From NCBI RefSeq assembly GCF_001676725.1, contig NZ_CP016172.1, positions 1,488,001 through 1,552,000 of the forward strand: DNA of 64,000 nt, given 5' to 3'. The notes under the pieces are model-generated. The model worked only from the letters and a program-made list of their open reading frames with translations. It was not told where the DNA came from and ran no database searches. Position numbers and translations under genes: made by a program. Position 1 is the stretch's first letter. Every line of letters starts with the position of its first letter. Shown piece by piece: positions 15,706 through 24,683 of this stretch. Origin of the DNA: Bordetella flabilis (GTDB taxonomy: Bacteria; Pseudomonadota; Gammaproteobacteria; Burkholderiales; Burkholderiaceae_B).

Positions 15706-16080
15706 GTGGAAAAGAGTCTGGTTAATGTGGACGGTGCAGCGCAGGCGCTTAGGAAGTTCGCCGAAGAGCGGGATTGGCAGCAGTTTCACTCGCCCAAGAA
15801 TCTGGTCATGGCCCTTTCTGGTGAAGTCGGCGAGCTGACCGAAATCTTCCAGTGGATGACCGAGGCGGATTCCCACGGCGCTGCTTCGGCCCCCACAACT
15901 GCCGGCGCGGTCCGCGATGAGATTGCGGATGTGGCCCTCTACCTTATCCGGCTCGCGGACGTGCTGGAGATTGATCTCAACGCGGCCGTGGCAAGCAAGC
16001 TTGCCGCGAACGCGGCCAAGTATCCCGTCGAGGCCTCGCGTGGCGTCAGCACCAAGTACGACCAGCTGCCGAAGCCATGA
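15706..16080 (+). CDS. MazG-type nucleotide pyrophosphohydrolase
   Basis: A 124-residue single-domain enzyme of the MazG/iMazG group, which hydrolyses nucleoside triphosphates to monophosphate and pyrophosphate. It shows the metal-binding pattern: LSGEVGELTEIFQW (E-x-x-E) and, after a linker, VRDEIADVALYLIRLAD (E-x-x-D). It starts at GTG 15706 with GGAGG 8 bases upstream; longer in-frame starts further left lack support. The stop overlaps the next gene's start (ATGA), so the two are translationally coupled. Small MazG proteins can remove abnormal nucleotides or alter nucleotide alarm levels. Coupling with a nuclease/ATPase suggests a joint stress or defence role. Confidence 0.85.
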   Translation: MEKSLVNVDGAAQALRKFAEERDWQQFHSPKNLVMALSGEVGELTEIFQWMTEADSHGAASAPTTAGAVRDEIADVALYLIRLADVLEIDLNAAVASKLAANAAKYPVEASRGVSTKYDQLPKP

Positions 16081-17954
16081 TCGTCTACCAGGCCGACAAG
16101 AAGGAATTTTTGCTCGACTACGACGACCGCGATATTGAAGACGTCATTCATGCGAGGTACCAGGCGGCGACAAGCCGCAAGGTCGCCAAGTCCGAGGTCA
16201 GAGCGTGGCGCGAGTCGCTAGGCTACATTGCTCGCGTACTCCGAGACCCGGCCATCGCCGACGACGTGGGCGTGGCCGTCGAATTTATCCTGCCGCAAAC
16301 ATCCAAGCGTATCGACGTGATCCTTGCGGGGCATGCTGACGATGGGTCCCGTCGCCTGATCGTGGTCGAGCTCAAACAGTGGTCTTCGGTCGCCGAGACC
16401 GATCGGGACGCGCTCGTGCTGCTGCGTGGGGGCCGCAGGGCGGATGATGTACGAGTGCATCCCAGTTACCAGGCATGGTCTTACACAGCTTTCCTGGAAA
16501 GCTTCAACGAAGCGGTCTACGACGGTGGTCTTCAGCTTCGTCCCTGCGCCTATCTGCATAATTACGTCGCCGACGCCGTTATTGACGCGCCCCGCTACCA
16601 GCCCTATATCGAGCGCGCGCCTCTGTTCTTGAAGGGGGATGAAGATCGGAAGCGGCTTCGTCATTTCATCAAGCAGCACATCGGCCACGGACGGGGCCGG
16701 CAGGTGCTGTTCGACCTTGAGAACGGACGCCTGAAGCCTTCGAAGACCCTTGCGGATGTGGTCGTCAAGCTGTTGAAAGGCAACCGCGAGTTTGTGCTGA
16801 TCGACGATCAGAAGGAAGTTTTCGAGGCGGCCAAGGCCGCGTGCCGGCAAGCTTGCGCTTCGGGCAAGCCTCGGGTGGTGATCGTTGAAGGCGGGCCGGG
16901 AACGGGCAAGTCGGTGGTTGCGGTGAACTTGCTTGCGGCGCTGCGTGACGGTTTGACCGTCAAATATATATCCAAGAATGCCGCACCGCGGGCCGTGTAC
17001 AGCGACAAGCTGATCCAGACTTCCGAGAATGCGCATCTTGTGAATCTATTTGGTGGGTCTGGTTCCTTCACTGAAATAGAGCCGGATGCCTACGATGTGC
17101 TTGTGGTGGACGAAGCGCACCGGCTGACCGAGAAAAGTGGCTTCTACGGGAACCTCGGCACGCATCAGGTAAAGGAACTCATCGATGCGGCGAAGTGCAG
17201 TATCTTCTTCATCGACGAGGACCAGCGTGTAACGCTCAAGGATGTGGGCTCCAAGGCGGTCATTCGCGAGTTTGCTGCGGCCCGTGGGGCGCAGGTTGAG
17301 GAGTATGCGCTGACCTCGCAATTCCGTTGTGCCGGCTCCGACGGTTATCTGGCGTGGGTGGACGACGTCCTGCAAATCCGTCCCACGGCGAACAAGGTAT
17401 TGGACGGCATTCCCTTTGACTTTCAGGTGTTCGACGATCCGGCAGCGCTACACGCGGCGATCGAGGCAAAGAACCAGAACAATCGCGCACGCGTGGTGGC
17501 GGGTTATTGCTGGCCTTGGAACAGCAGGAAGAATCCCAAGCTGGCCGATGTGATCATTGGCGATTACGAGCGCCAGTGGAATCTCGAAGAGGACGGGAGC
17601 CTGTGGATAGTCGCCCCCGAATCCGTTCGCCAGGTTGGATGCATCCATACCTGCCAGGGGCTTGAAGTCGACTATGTGGGCGTCATCATCGGGCCTGACC
17701 TAGTGATGGACGGCGACACCGTGCGTTCGGTGCCCCGGGCCCGTGACCGGCACGACAAGACCATGAAGGGTTACGTGAAGATGTCGAAGGAGAACCCGAC
17801 CGAGGCTGCACGGTTGGCGGACTTAATCATCAAGAACACGTATCGCACCTTGATGACGCGCGGCATGAAAGGTTGCTATGTCTACGCAACCGATGAGAAG
17901 TTGGGCCGGTACCTGAAGGCGCGCATACGCGCGGTGTTATCCCGGCCGCACTAG
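16077..17954 (+). CDS. DUF2075 P-loop protein with N-terminal PD-(D/E)XK nuclease-like domain
   Basis: A 625-residue protein. The N-terminal 200 residues contain a restriction-endonuclease-like core: Asp80 in RIDVIL and E98-x-K100 in VVELKQW, with beta strands in the right order. The second part is a DUF2075/superfamily 1-like ATPase with Walker A GGPGTGKS (272-279), Walker B VVDEAHR (Asp345, Glu346), a TSQFRC motif and late motifs VRQVGCIHTCQGLEVDYVGVIIG and TRGMKGCYVY typical of SF1 helicase-like proteins. It should bind nucleic acid, hydrolyse ATP and possibly cut. It overlaps the MazG gene by 4 bases. This nuclease-ATPase plus MazG unit next to a phage att scar fits a defence island, though its action is not known to me. 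Confidence 0.8.
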   Translation: MIVYQADKKEFLLDYDDRDIEDVIHARYQAATSRKVAKSEVRAWRESLGYIARVLRDPAIADDVGVAVEFILPQTSKRIDVILAGHADDGSRRLIVVELKQWSSVAETDRDALVLLRGGRRADDVRVHPSYQAWSYTAFLESFNEAVYDGGLQLRPCAYLHNYVADAVIDAPRYQPYIERAPLFLKGDEDRKRLRHFIKQHIGHGRGRQVLFDLENGRLKPSKTLADVVVKLLKGNREFVLIDDQKEVFEAAKAACRQACASGKPRVVIVEGGPGTGKSVVAVNLLAALRDGLTVKYISKNAAPRAVYSDKLIQTSENAHLVNLFGGSGSFTEIEPDAYDVLVVDEAHRLTEKSGFYGNLGTHQVKELIDAAKCSIFFIDEDQRVTLKDVGSKAVIREFAAARGAQVEEYALTSQFRCAGSDGYLAWVDDVLQIRPTANKVLDGIPFDFQVFDDPAALHAAIEAKNQNNRARVVAGYCWPWNSRKNPKLADVIIGDYERQWNLEEDGSLWIVAPESVRQVGCIHTCQGLEVDYVGVIIGPDLVMDGDTVRSVPRARDRHDKTMKGYVKMSKENPTEAARLADLIIKNTYRTLMTRGMKGCYVYATDEKLGRYLKARIRAVLSRPH

Positions 17955-17976
17955 CCCAGGAAACATTGCGCCATTC

Positions 17977-18004
17977 AAGCCCGCCCGTCGCGGTGGGCTT
18001 TTTG
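17977..18004 (+). terminator. Rho-independent terminator after the DUF2075 gene
   Basis: AAGCCCGCC (17977-17985) pairs with GGTGGGCTT (17992-18000), one G-T pair included, around a 6-base loop. It is followed by TTT. It lies 22 bases after the stop codon and closes the MazG-DUF2075 unit. Confidence 0.75.
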
Positions 18005-18283
18005 CTGCGGACGGTTCACGCTCCGCAATGTCTATCGCTGCGTGGACGCGATGCGTCACGTGCCCCGGGACGCCGCGGCCCACATCCAGGATGCGCCACG
18101 CGCCCCCAGGAAGCCGAGCCACATCGAATGGCCTCGGCCGCATCACCGGCGCTGCAACGACCCCTAAGCCGGCCATTGTTGATCCGAATTGCATAGTCCT
18201 GGCAATTCCCATGAATTTTCTTTTGCCGCGCCGCTGATAGCCTGTCGACGAATAACGAAGAACCAGAGACGGGGGTCGTGGAC
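18005..18283. other. Intergenic region upstream of the cytochrome c gene
   Basis: No gene is supported in these 280 bases. The last 100 bases are less GC-rich (ATTGTTGATCCGAATTGCATAGT around 18176-18200) and probably hold the promoter of the cytochrome-Mo-hydroxylase operon, but no exact promoter can be fixed. Confidence 0.45.
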
Positions 18284-18664
18284 GTGTACGTCAATCGATG
18301 GCGTGGCCTTGGAATGGCCGCTCTTTTCCTATCCCTGACGTCGTGGTCGGCGCCCGGTCACGCCCAGCAATTGGACGGAAAGCGCCTGTTCCAGCAACGG
18401 TGCGCGTCCTGTCACGCGGTGCAACCCGGGAAGAGCGGCGTTGGACCGACTCTGTTTGCCGTGATGGGTCGCAAGGCGGGCAGCGTAGAGGGTGCGCGGT
18501 ATTCGGACGCCATGCGGAGCGCGGCCACAGTCTGGGATGACGCCACCCTGGACCGGTTCCTCGCCAATCCACGCCAGGCCATTCCCGGAACAAGCATGCT
18601 CATCGCCATCCAGAATCCCGGCGAGCGGGCTGCCTTGGTGGATTTCCTTAAAACATTACGCTGA
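18284..18664 (+). CDS. Class I cytochrome c, periplasmic electron acceptor
   Basis: A 126-residue monohaem cytochrome. A signal peptide (cleavage likely after GHAQ or PGHA, about residue 27) is followed by the haem site CASCH (Cys40, Cys43, His44). The distal Met is likely in PGTSMLIAI near the C-terminus. I favour GTG 18284, 8 bases after GGGGG; GTG 18278 is only 2 bases from it. The gene is 40 bases upstream of a 2Fe-2S subunit and a molybdopterin subunit. That three-gene layout is known for aldehyde- or N-heterocycle-oxidizing Mo-hydroxylases that pass electrons to the respiratory chain through cytochrome c. The cytochrome probably serves as that acceptor. Confidence 0.85.
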   Translation: MYVNRWRGLGMAALFLSLTSWSAPGHAQQLDGKRLFQQRCASCHAVQPGKSGVGPTLFAVMGRKAGSVEGARYSDAMRSAATVWDDATLDRFLANPRQAIPGTSMLIAIQNPGERAALVDFLKTLR

Positions 18665-18704
18665 TGCTGTCGCGGGCAGTAAGCGATCAACGCAAGGAGG
18701 CCTC

Positions 18705-19163
18705 ATGGCTGTCGTGACAATAAATGGCCGCAGTGTCGACGTGGCGGCAAGTCCGCAGACACCGCTGCTTTGGATTCTGCGTGAACATCTCGGTTTGACG
18801 GGCACGAAGTACGGTTGCGGGGCCGGCGCGTGCGGGGCATGTACCGTGCACCTGGACGGTGACGCGGTCTTTGCCTGCCAGATGCCTCTGGAAGCGGTGG
18901 CAGGACGCTCCGTTACCACCATCGAAGGTCTGTCGCCCGATGGGCAACATCCCCTGCAAAAGGCCTGGGTGGCGGAGCAGGTGCCGCAATGCGGATACTG
19001 CCAGTCCGGCCAGGTCATGCGCGCCGCCGCACTATTGCGGGTGAATCCCCAGCCGACCCGGGACGAAATCGTCGATACCATGGCGTCGAATCTGTGCCGC
19101 TGCGGCACCTACCAGCGGATCGTGCGCGCTGTGCAACGCGCGGCCGAAGGGGCGTCATCGTGA
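18705..19163 (+). CDS. 2Fe-2S subunit of a xanthine-oxidase-family Mo-hydroxylase (IorA-like)
   Basis: A 152-residue iron-sulfur subunit with two [2Fe-2S] clusters. The plant-ferredoxin-like N-terminal domain has Cys38, Cys43, Cys46 and Cys58 ([16 protein letters not shown] and ACQ). The helical C-terminal domain has QCGYC and NLCRCGT. It transfers electrons from the Mo centre of the large subunit to the external acceptor. An excellent ribosome site, AAGGAGG, lies just upstream. Its stop overlaps the GTG of the large-subunit gene by 4 bases. Similar small subunits occur in isoquinoline 1-oxidoreductase and bacterial aldehyde dehydrogenases, and the substrate cannot be told from this subunit. 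Confidence 0.92.
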   Translation: MAVVTINGRSVDVAASPQTPLLWILREHLGLTGTKYGCGAGACGACTVHLDGDAVFACQMPLEAVAGRSVTTIEGLSPDGQHPLQKAWVAEQVPQCGYCQSGQVMRAAALLRVNPQPTRDEIVDTMASNLCRCGTYQRIVRAVQRAAEGASS

Positions 19164-21370
19164 GGCAATCCGTCAATGTATCGCGCCGGGACTTTCTTCG
19201 GTCCGCGGGTGCCTTGAGTTTCGCCGTATTGGCGGGGGGCGCCGTGCAGGCTGTGCGTGGGAATCCGGATTCCTCACAGGCAGAGGGGATCGCAGCCAAT
19301 GCATGGGTGAGCATCGGTCGCGACGATCAAGTCACTATCCGGTTTGCGGCGACCGAGATGGGGCAGGGGGTCATGACTTCGCTTCCCATGATCCTGGCCG
19401 AGGAACTCGATGCTGACTGGGCCAAGGTCAGGGTGGAGCAGGTGGACCAGGGCCCGCAGGCCATCTTCGGCAATCCGCACACGGGTGGCCTGTTGTTTAC
19501 GGCGGGCAGTTCCTCGGTCGCCGGCTACTTCGACATCATGCGGCGTGCTGGCGCTGGTGCACGGCGCATTCTGGTGTATTCGGCCGCAAGCGCGTGGAAA
19601 GTGCCGCCAAGTGAAGTCACGACGGAGCCGGGTGTGGTTATCCATACGCCCAGCGGCAGGAAGATGCGTTTTGGCGACGTCGCGGCGCTGCCGGCTATCG
19701 TCAATGATGTGCCTGCGATTACGGAGGCAGACCTGAAGCCCCGATCCGCGTATCGCCTGATCGGCACCAACCCCGGGCGTCGCGATATTCCGGGGAAAAC
19801 CCGTGGCGAACCGGTTTATTCGATGGACGTCCGCCTGCCCGGCATGGTCTACGCTGCGCAACTGCACGCTCCGGTAGAGGGCGAGTCGCCGGTCGCCGTC
19901 GTGGATTCCGAGGCGAAAGCGCTGGCTGGCGTGGTGGACGTGGTTCGCTTGAAGAACTCGGTGGTGGTCCTGGCCGAGCGTTGGGAAACGGCGCTGCAGG
20001 GCAGGGATCTGTTGAAGGTCGAGTGGAGCCAGATATCGCGGTTCCGTTCTGCGGACAGTGCCGCCGACCTGATTGCGACGGTCACTGCCGTCAAGGACGC
20101 GGCGCGGCCGGCAACGGCATGGGAATCGCGCGGGGATGCCGCAGCGGCCATAAAGGAGGCCCGGCAGCGGCGGTTCGAATCCGTTTACACGACCGAGTAC
20201 ACCTACCATGGGCAGATGGAGCCGCTGAACGCGATTGCCGCGGTCGACCCGGACGGCAAGGGCGCGGAGGTCTGGCTGGGCACGCAAAGCCAGTCCGTTT
20301 CGATCGCAGCGGCCGCGCAGGCATTGCAGACGACGCCTGATCGCATCCGCTTTCATGCGATGCAGATGGGGGGCGCATTTGGCCGGCGGACTTTCTTTGC
20401 GCGCGACAATCTGCACGATGCCTTGATCTTGTCCAGGCAGGTCAAGCGCCCCGTGAAACTCATGTGGACGCGCGAAGACGATGTGAAGAATGGCTGGCTT
20501 CGCCCTGTGACGGCCCATAAGCTCGAGGCGGCGCTGGACGCGAACGGCAAGGTGGTGGCGTTTCATCACCGTGTCGCCAGCCCGTCGATTCTTGCCTTTG
20601 CCGCGCCGTCCCGCTGGGAGAACGCCAGGAATCGTGACGTGCTGGTGATGGAAGGCACGGAGAGCGCTGATTACGATATTCCGGATTTCATGGCCGACCA
20701 CGTCATTCTTGAACGGCGTACGCGGGTGTCGGCCTGGCGCGGAATTGGGTGGGGGCCGAACTGCTTCGCGCGTGAATGTTTTATCGACGAACTCGCTGAA
20801 GCGGCAAAGAGCGACCCCGTGGCCTTCAGGCAGGGTTTGCTCGCCAAGAGTCCTCGTGGGCGCGCCGTCCTGGATGCCGTCGTCGCCATGTCCGGCTTCG
20901 GCAAGCCGCCCGAAGGACGCGCCCACGGCCTTTCTTTCGCGGGGTACAAGACGACGATAGGCGCGGGCGTTGCCGAGATATCCCTGAACCGGAAGTCGGG
21001 GCAGATCCGGGTCCATCGCTTCTGGGCTGCGGTCGACCCGGGTATCGCGATCCATCCGCAGAATCTGGTCGCCCAGACCGAGGGCGGCATCGTGTTCGGG
21101 CTGTCGGGCGCGCTGAAGGAGCGCATTACGGTCCAGCGCGGCGAGATCCAGCAGAACAATTACTACGATTACGAGGTGCTCCGCGTGAACGAAATCCCGG
21201 AGATCACGGTACGCATCGTCGAATCCGGGGCAGCGCCGTCCGGGGCGGGGGAAATCGGGGTGCCGATGACGGGTGCGGCAATCGCCAATGCCGTGTACGC
21301 GCTGACCGGGAAACGGCTGCGCGCCATGCCATTTACGCCGGAACGCATCAGCGATCTCCTTAATGCATGA
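19160..21370 (+). CDS. Molybdopterin-binding large subunit, xanthine oxidase family (IorB-like)
   Basis: A 736-residue subunit with a twin-arginine signal ([21 protein letters not shown]), so the folded enzyme is exported to the periplasm. Two aldehyde-oxidase/xanthine-dehydrogenase molybdopterin-binding regions follow: [20 protein letters not shown] early, GGAFGRRTF in the middle, and [19 protein letters not shown] near the end with the Glu expected of the active-site loop. It lacks an FAD subunit and instead has a cytochrome gene, as in isoquinoline 1-oxidoreductase and acetic-acid-type aldehyde dehydrogenases. It starts at GTG 19160, overlapping the small subunit. Substrate is unknown; an aldehyde or N-heteroaromatic is most likely. 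Confidence 0.9.
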   Translation: MRQSVNVSRRDFLRSAGALSFAVLAGGAVQAVRGNPDSSQAEGIAANAWVSIGRDDQVTIRFAATEMGQGVMTSLPMILAEELDADWAKVRVEQVDQGPQAIFGNPHTGGLLFTAGSSSVAGYFDIMRRAGAGARRILVYSAASAWKVPPSEVTTEPGVVIHTPSGRKMRFGDVAALPAIVNDVPAITEADLKPRSAYRLIGTNPGRRDIPGKTRGEPVYSMDVRLPGMVYAAQLHAPVEGESPVAVVDSEAKALAGVVDVVRLKNSVVVLAERWETALQGRDLLKVEWSQISRFRSADSAADLIATVTAVKDAARPATAWESRGDAAAAIKEARQRRFESVYTTEYTYHGQMEPLNAIAAVDPDGKGAEVWLGTQSQSVSIAAAAQALQTTPDRIRFHAMQMGGAFGRRTFFARDNLHDALILSRQVKRPVKLMWTREDDVKNGWLRPVTAHKLEAALDANGKVVAFHHRVASPSILAFAAPSRWENARNRDVLVMEGTESADYDIPDFMADHVILERRTRVSAWRGIGWGPNCFARECFIDELAEAAKSDPVAFRQGLLAKSPRGRAVLDAVVAMSGFGKPPEGRAHGLSFAGYKTTIGAGVAEISLNRKSGQIRVHRFWAAVDPGIAIHPQNLVAQTEGGIVFGLSGALKERITVQRGEIQQNNYYDYEVLRVNEIPEITVRIVESGAAPSGAGEIGVPMTGAAIANAVYALTGKRLRAMPFTPERISDLLNA

Positions 21371-21734
21371 TGCATCGTTGACGGCCGTCAGCAGGCATGA
21401 CGTGTAGTAGACAAGTCGTTCGTGGATGTCGGCACGTATGCACCCGGCCCACCCATCGCGGTGGGCTGTTTACTTTTGGCGGCGGTCGTACCCCGGCTCG
21501 GCTATCGCACCCATCACCCATTACCCATCACCGCATCACGCCATTACTCCCACCGCCGCGCCCATCAGGCCGGCCGCGCCCACCGCCCCCACTTCGGCTT
21601 TACGACCAGCAAACCCGGCTTGTTGAACAAATCTTTAATTCTCCGTGAGGACTCCGGGCCCGGCGCGCCGATATCCTGCGCCGGTGCCCATCGTGCCCAT
21701 CCGGCCCGCGGCCGGCCCCTATCCGGAGTCCATC
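21371..21734. other. Intergenic region with a terminator
   Basis: Besides the terminator at 21447-21470, nothing but C-rich low-complexity sequence (repeated CCCAT, CACC) is seen. The promoter of the DipZ-like gene is expected near 21620-21700 but is not evident. Confidence 0.5.
21447..21470 (+). terminator. Rho-independent terminator of the Mo-hydroxylase operon
   Basis: GCCCACC (21447-21453) pairs with GGTGGGC (21460-21466) around a 6-base loop and is followed by TGTTTACTTTT. It lies about 75 bases after the large-subunit stop. Confidence 0.65.
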
Positions 21735-23093
21735 ATGTTGCTGATCGTCCTTGCCTACCTGGGCGGTGCATTGACCATCCTGAGCCCTTGCATCCTGCCG
21801 GTGCTGCCCTTCGTATTCTCGCGGGCGGGCCTGTCGTTCCGGCGCGGTGCGCTGTCCCTGCTGGCCGGGATGGTGTTGACCTTCGCCGCGGTCGCGACGC
21901 TGGCCGCCGTGGGGGGCGGTTGGGCGGTCGCGGCCAACGAGTACGGGCGTTGGCTTGCCCTGGCGCTGCTGGGCGTATTCGGCGTCGCGCTGCTGCTGCC
22001 GCGGGTCGCGGAGCGGCTTACCCGCCCGCTGGTGCATGCCGGCAATCGGCTGTCCGCCGCCGCCGACGCGAGCGAAGGCGGCAGTGCGCGGGCTTCCTTC
22101 CTTTTGGGTATTTCCACGGGCTTGCTGTGGGCGCCTTGTGCCGGCCCCATCCTGGGGTTGGTCCTGACCGGGGCTGCGCTGCAAGGGCCGGGTATCGGGT
22201 CCACCGCCTTGCTGCTGGCGTATGCCGCCGGCGCGGCAACCTCGCTGGCCCTGGCCTTGCGGGTGGGCGGCAAGCTGTTCACGGCGATGAAACGCACGCT
22301 GGGCGCCGGGGAATGGATACGCCGTAGCCTGGGCGCCGCGATGATCGCAGGCGTGGCGGCGATCTCGCTGGGCCTGGATACGGGCGTACTGGCGCAGTTG
22401 TCCACGGCTTCGACGGACGGTATCGAGCAACAACTCGTGGACTGGCTCAAGCCTCGGGCGCCATCGCGCGCGGACGCCGCGATGGAAAGTACGGTGTCCG
22501 CGATCAAGGTTGCCGACACGCAGGCGGCGCCCGCCGCCGCGCCGCGAGCGCCGCTGCCCGATGAAGGCCCGGCGCCATCCATCGACGGCGCGGTGCAATG
22601 GCTGAATTCGCCGCCGCGCTCGCTGGACTCGCTGCGCGGCAAGGTGGTGCTGATCGACTTCTGGACCTACTCATGCATCAATTGCCTGCACGCCCTGCCG
22701 TACGTGAAGGCATGGGAAGCGAAGTATCGGGACCAGGGGCTGGTCGTCATTGGCGTGCATGCGCCGGAGTTCGCCTTCGAGCGCAACGTCGATAACGTGA
22801 CGAAGGCGCTCAAGCGCCTGGGTATCGTCTACCCCGTGGCACTCGACAACAACTTCACCATCTGGAATGCCTTCAACAATGAGTACTGGCCGGCGCACTA
22901 CTTCATCGATGCGCAGGGGCATATCCGCTACCACCATTTCGGCGAGGGCGCCTATGAAAGGTCGGAGCAGGTCATCCAGCAGCTCCTGCAGGAAGCACGC
23001 GACCCGGCGCACGGCGATGCCACCGCGGCGGACGCCGGCGGCGCGGCCGCGGCCGTCCGCCTGGCCGACATGCGCACCGGTCGGGAACGCTAG
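21735..23093 (+). CDS. DipZ-like cytochrome c biogenesis/thiol-redox protein (CcdA-TlpA fusion)
   Basis: A 452-residue membrane protein. Residues 1-230 form a CcdA/DsbD-type six-helix domain with the two membrane cysteines in LSPCILPVLP (Cys19) and WAPCAGPILG. Residues about 290-430 are a periplasmic thioredoxin/TlpA-like domain with WTYSCINC (Cys314, Cys317). It moves electrons from cytoplasmic thioredoxin to periplasmic thiols, supporting disulfide repair or haem attachment. ATG 21735 has GGAG 6 bases upstream. The C-terminal 40 residues are an Ala/Asp-rich tail. Its 3' end overlaps the convergent TetR gene by 4 bases. Presence of many c-type cytochromes nearby fits this role. Confidence 0.85.
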   Translation: MLLIVLAYLGGALTILSPCILPVLPFVFSRAGLSFRRGALSLLAGMVLTFAAVATLAAVGGGWAVAANEYGRWLALALLGVFGVALLLPRVAERLTRPLVHAGNRLSAAADASEGGSARASFLLGISTGLLWAPCAGPILGLVLTGAALQGPGIGSTALLLAYAAGAATSLALALRVGGKLFTAMKRTLGAGEWIRRSLGAAMIAGVAAISLGLDTGVLAQLSTASTDGIEQQLVDWLKPRAPSRADAAMESTVSAIKVADTQAAPAAAPRAPLPDEGPAPSIDGAVQWLNSPPRSLDSLRGKVVLIDFWTYSCINCLHALPYVKAWEAKYRDQGLVVIGVHAPEFAFERNVDNVTKALKRLGIVYPVALDNNFTIWNAFNNEYWPAHYFIDAQGHIRYHHFGEGAYERSEQVIQQLLQEARDPAHGDATAADAGGAAAAVRLADMRTGRER

Positions 23094-23719
23094 GGCTTGC
23101 GCGATGCCCGGCGGGACGTCGCCTTGCCTGCGCCCTGAGTATCGAGCAACGCAAGCGCCGGCCTGATCATGCCTTCGAGCAGCGGCCGCTCAGGGCGGGT
23201 CCGGGCCAGTACGCGCAACCCGATGTGTACACCCAGCAGCAGCCGCGCCATATCGGCCGCAGGCTGGGATGTGGTGATGGTGCCGTCGCGCTGGCCGGCC
23301 ACGACGCAGCGGTGAAAGAACCCTTCGATCTGTGCGAGCACGCCCGTCACGATCTCGCGGAACTCGGCATCGTGCGGCGCCAGCTCCAATGCGGAGTTCA
23401 CCAGCATGCACCCTTTGCGCTGTTTATCATCCAGCGAGCGCTGGATGATTTCCGCGAAGAAGGCGCCAATTGCCTGGCGCGGCGGCAACTGGCCTTCCAG
23501 GCGCCGTACGCGATCGGCAAAGCTGCCATCGATATAGTGGTCGAGCGCCCGGCGATACAGGCCGCGCTTGTCGCCGAAGGCGTTGTAGAGGCTGGCGCCC
23601 GTCAAGCCCATCCGGTTGGCAAGGTCGCGGATCGATGTCGCCTCGTACCCCTGGGACCAGAAGCAGTCGACCGCGGCATCCAGCACCTCGGCTTCGTCAA
23701 ACTCTCTCGGTCGGCCCAT
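23090..23719 (-). CDS. TetR/AcrR-family transcription regulator
   Basis: A 209-residue repressor. The N-terminal HTH is typical: FDEAEVLDAAVDCFWSQGYEATSIRDLANRMGLTGASLYNAFGDKRGLYRRAL. A helical ligand-binding domain follows. The subtype (VDCFW...YEATS, KGCMLVNSALELAPHD) resembles regulators often found beside glutathione transferase or reductase genes responding to electrophiles. It is divergent from the glutathione transferase gene, with 215 bases between them, where an inverted repeat (23757-23773) could be its operator. Likely targets are itself and the GST-SDR-dehalogenase genes. Confidence 0.88.
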   Translation of the reverse strand: MGRPREFDEAEVLDAAVDCFWSQGYEATSIRDLANRMGLTGASLYNAFGDKRGLYRRALDHYIDGSFADRVRRLEGQLPPRQAIGAFFAEIIQRSLDDKQRKGCMLVNSALELAPHDAEFREIVTGVLAQIEGFFHRCVVAGQRDGTITTSQPAADMARLLLGVHIGLRVLARTRPERPLLEGMIRPALALLDTQGAGKATSRRASRKP

Positions 23720-23756
23720 AGTGGTTCATGTGAGGCGGCTACTTTTGATTGGTCGG

Positions 23757-23773
23757 TAGTCTACGCTTGACTA
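23757..23773. promoter_or_regulatory. Candidate TetR operator (TAGTC-N7-GACTA)
   Basis: A perfect 5-base inverted repeat with 7-base spacer lies 38 bases upstream of the TetR start, in the divergent region shared with the GST gene. A second A/T-rich dyad (TTTTA ... TAAAA, 23774-23795) follows. The assignment rests only on symmetry and position. Confidence 0.35.
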
Positions 23774-23934
23774 TTTTAGAACGAGTGATTTAAAACACAA
23801 TGCCACGCTGGTCGCACGTGGCTCCGGCCACGGCGCCGTGACACCCCGTCCGGGACCAGGCGTGAAGCAGGGAGCGGGGGCGCCCGTCCGCTCCGGCAAC
23901 CCGCCAGCGCTTTCGACAACAAGGATGTGCGCAC

Positions 23935-24639
23935 ATGATTCGTTTCTACTTCCACCCGACGCCCAACCCCGCGAAGATTTCGTTGTTCCTGGAGGAAGCC
24001 GGCCTGCCGTACGAGGTCATACCGGTCGATACGAAGAAGGGCCAGCAGCATGATCCGGCTTTCCGCCAGGTCAACCCGAACGGCAAGGTGCCGGCGATCG
24101 TGGATACGGACGGCCCTGGCGGGCAGCCGGCGGCGGTGTTCGATTCCACCGCCATCCTGATGTACCTGGCCGAGAAAACCGGCCGCTACCAGGGCCAGCC
24201 CAAGGACCGCCCGGAACTGCTGTCCTGGCTACTGTTCCTGGCGACGGGGCTGGGCCCGTTCTCCGGGCAGGCCGTGCACTTCCAGCATGCGGCGCCGGCC
24301 GGGCTGGACTATGCCGTGAACCGCTACCGCCGCGAGGCGGAGCGTCACTACCAGGTGCTGGAAGACCGCCTGGCGGGGCGCCAGTTCCTGGTGGGCGAGG
24401 AATACACGATCGCCGACATGTCCGCCTGGGGCTGGCTGGACCGGGCGCATATGGTGATGAAGGGCGCCGCGGATCCCTTGGGCGCCTACCCGAATATCAA
24501 GCGCTGGTTCCACGCCATCGACGCGCGCCCGGCTGTGGCGCGCGCCCGCAAGGTCGGCACAAACATCGAGTTCAAGCGGGACAACGACGAGGAGGCGCAG
24601 CGCGCCTTGTTTCCGTCGAACTTCCCGCCGGCCGCATGA
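23935..24639 (+). CDS. Glutathione S-transferase (YfcG/Nu-like)
   Basis: A 234-residue protein with the GST layout. The thioredoxin-like N-domain (residues 1-85) includes NPAKISLFLEEAGLPYEVIPVD, the glutathione-contacting VNPNGKVPAIVD and FDSTAILMYLAEK. The helical C-domain carries the YTIADMSAWGW motif (the conserved N-capping box of GSTs). The sequence style matches the Nu/YfcG group, which reduces disulfides or conjugates electrophiles in the cytoplasm. It is the first gene of a rightward set (SDR 44 bases on, dehalogenase after that) and lies divergent to a TetR regulator. Confidence 0.9.
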   Translation: MIRFYFHPTPNPAKISLFLEEAGLPYEVIPVDTKKGQQHDPAFRQVNPNGKVPAIVDTDGPGGQPAAVFDSTAILMYLAEKTGRYQGQPKDRPELLSWLLFLATGLGPFSGQAVHFQHAAPAGLDYAVNRYRREAERHYQVLEDRLAGRQFLVGEEYTIADMSAWGWLDRAHMVMKGAADPLGAYPNIKRWFHAIDARPAVARARKVGTNIEFKRDNDEEAQRALFPSNFPPAA

Positions 24640-24683
24640 ACGGGCGGGTGCAGGGCTGACTTATCCATGTGAGGTGCAGGAAC

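Noticed and set aside
19274..21055. Long open frame on the minus strand inside the Mo-hydroxylase large subunit
   Set aside because: It has Arg/His-rich low-complexity text typical of antisense frames in GC-rich DNA and no ribosome site. The sense frame has clear family motifs.
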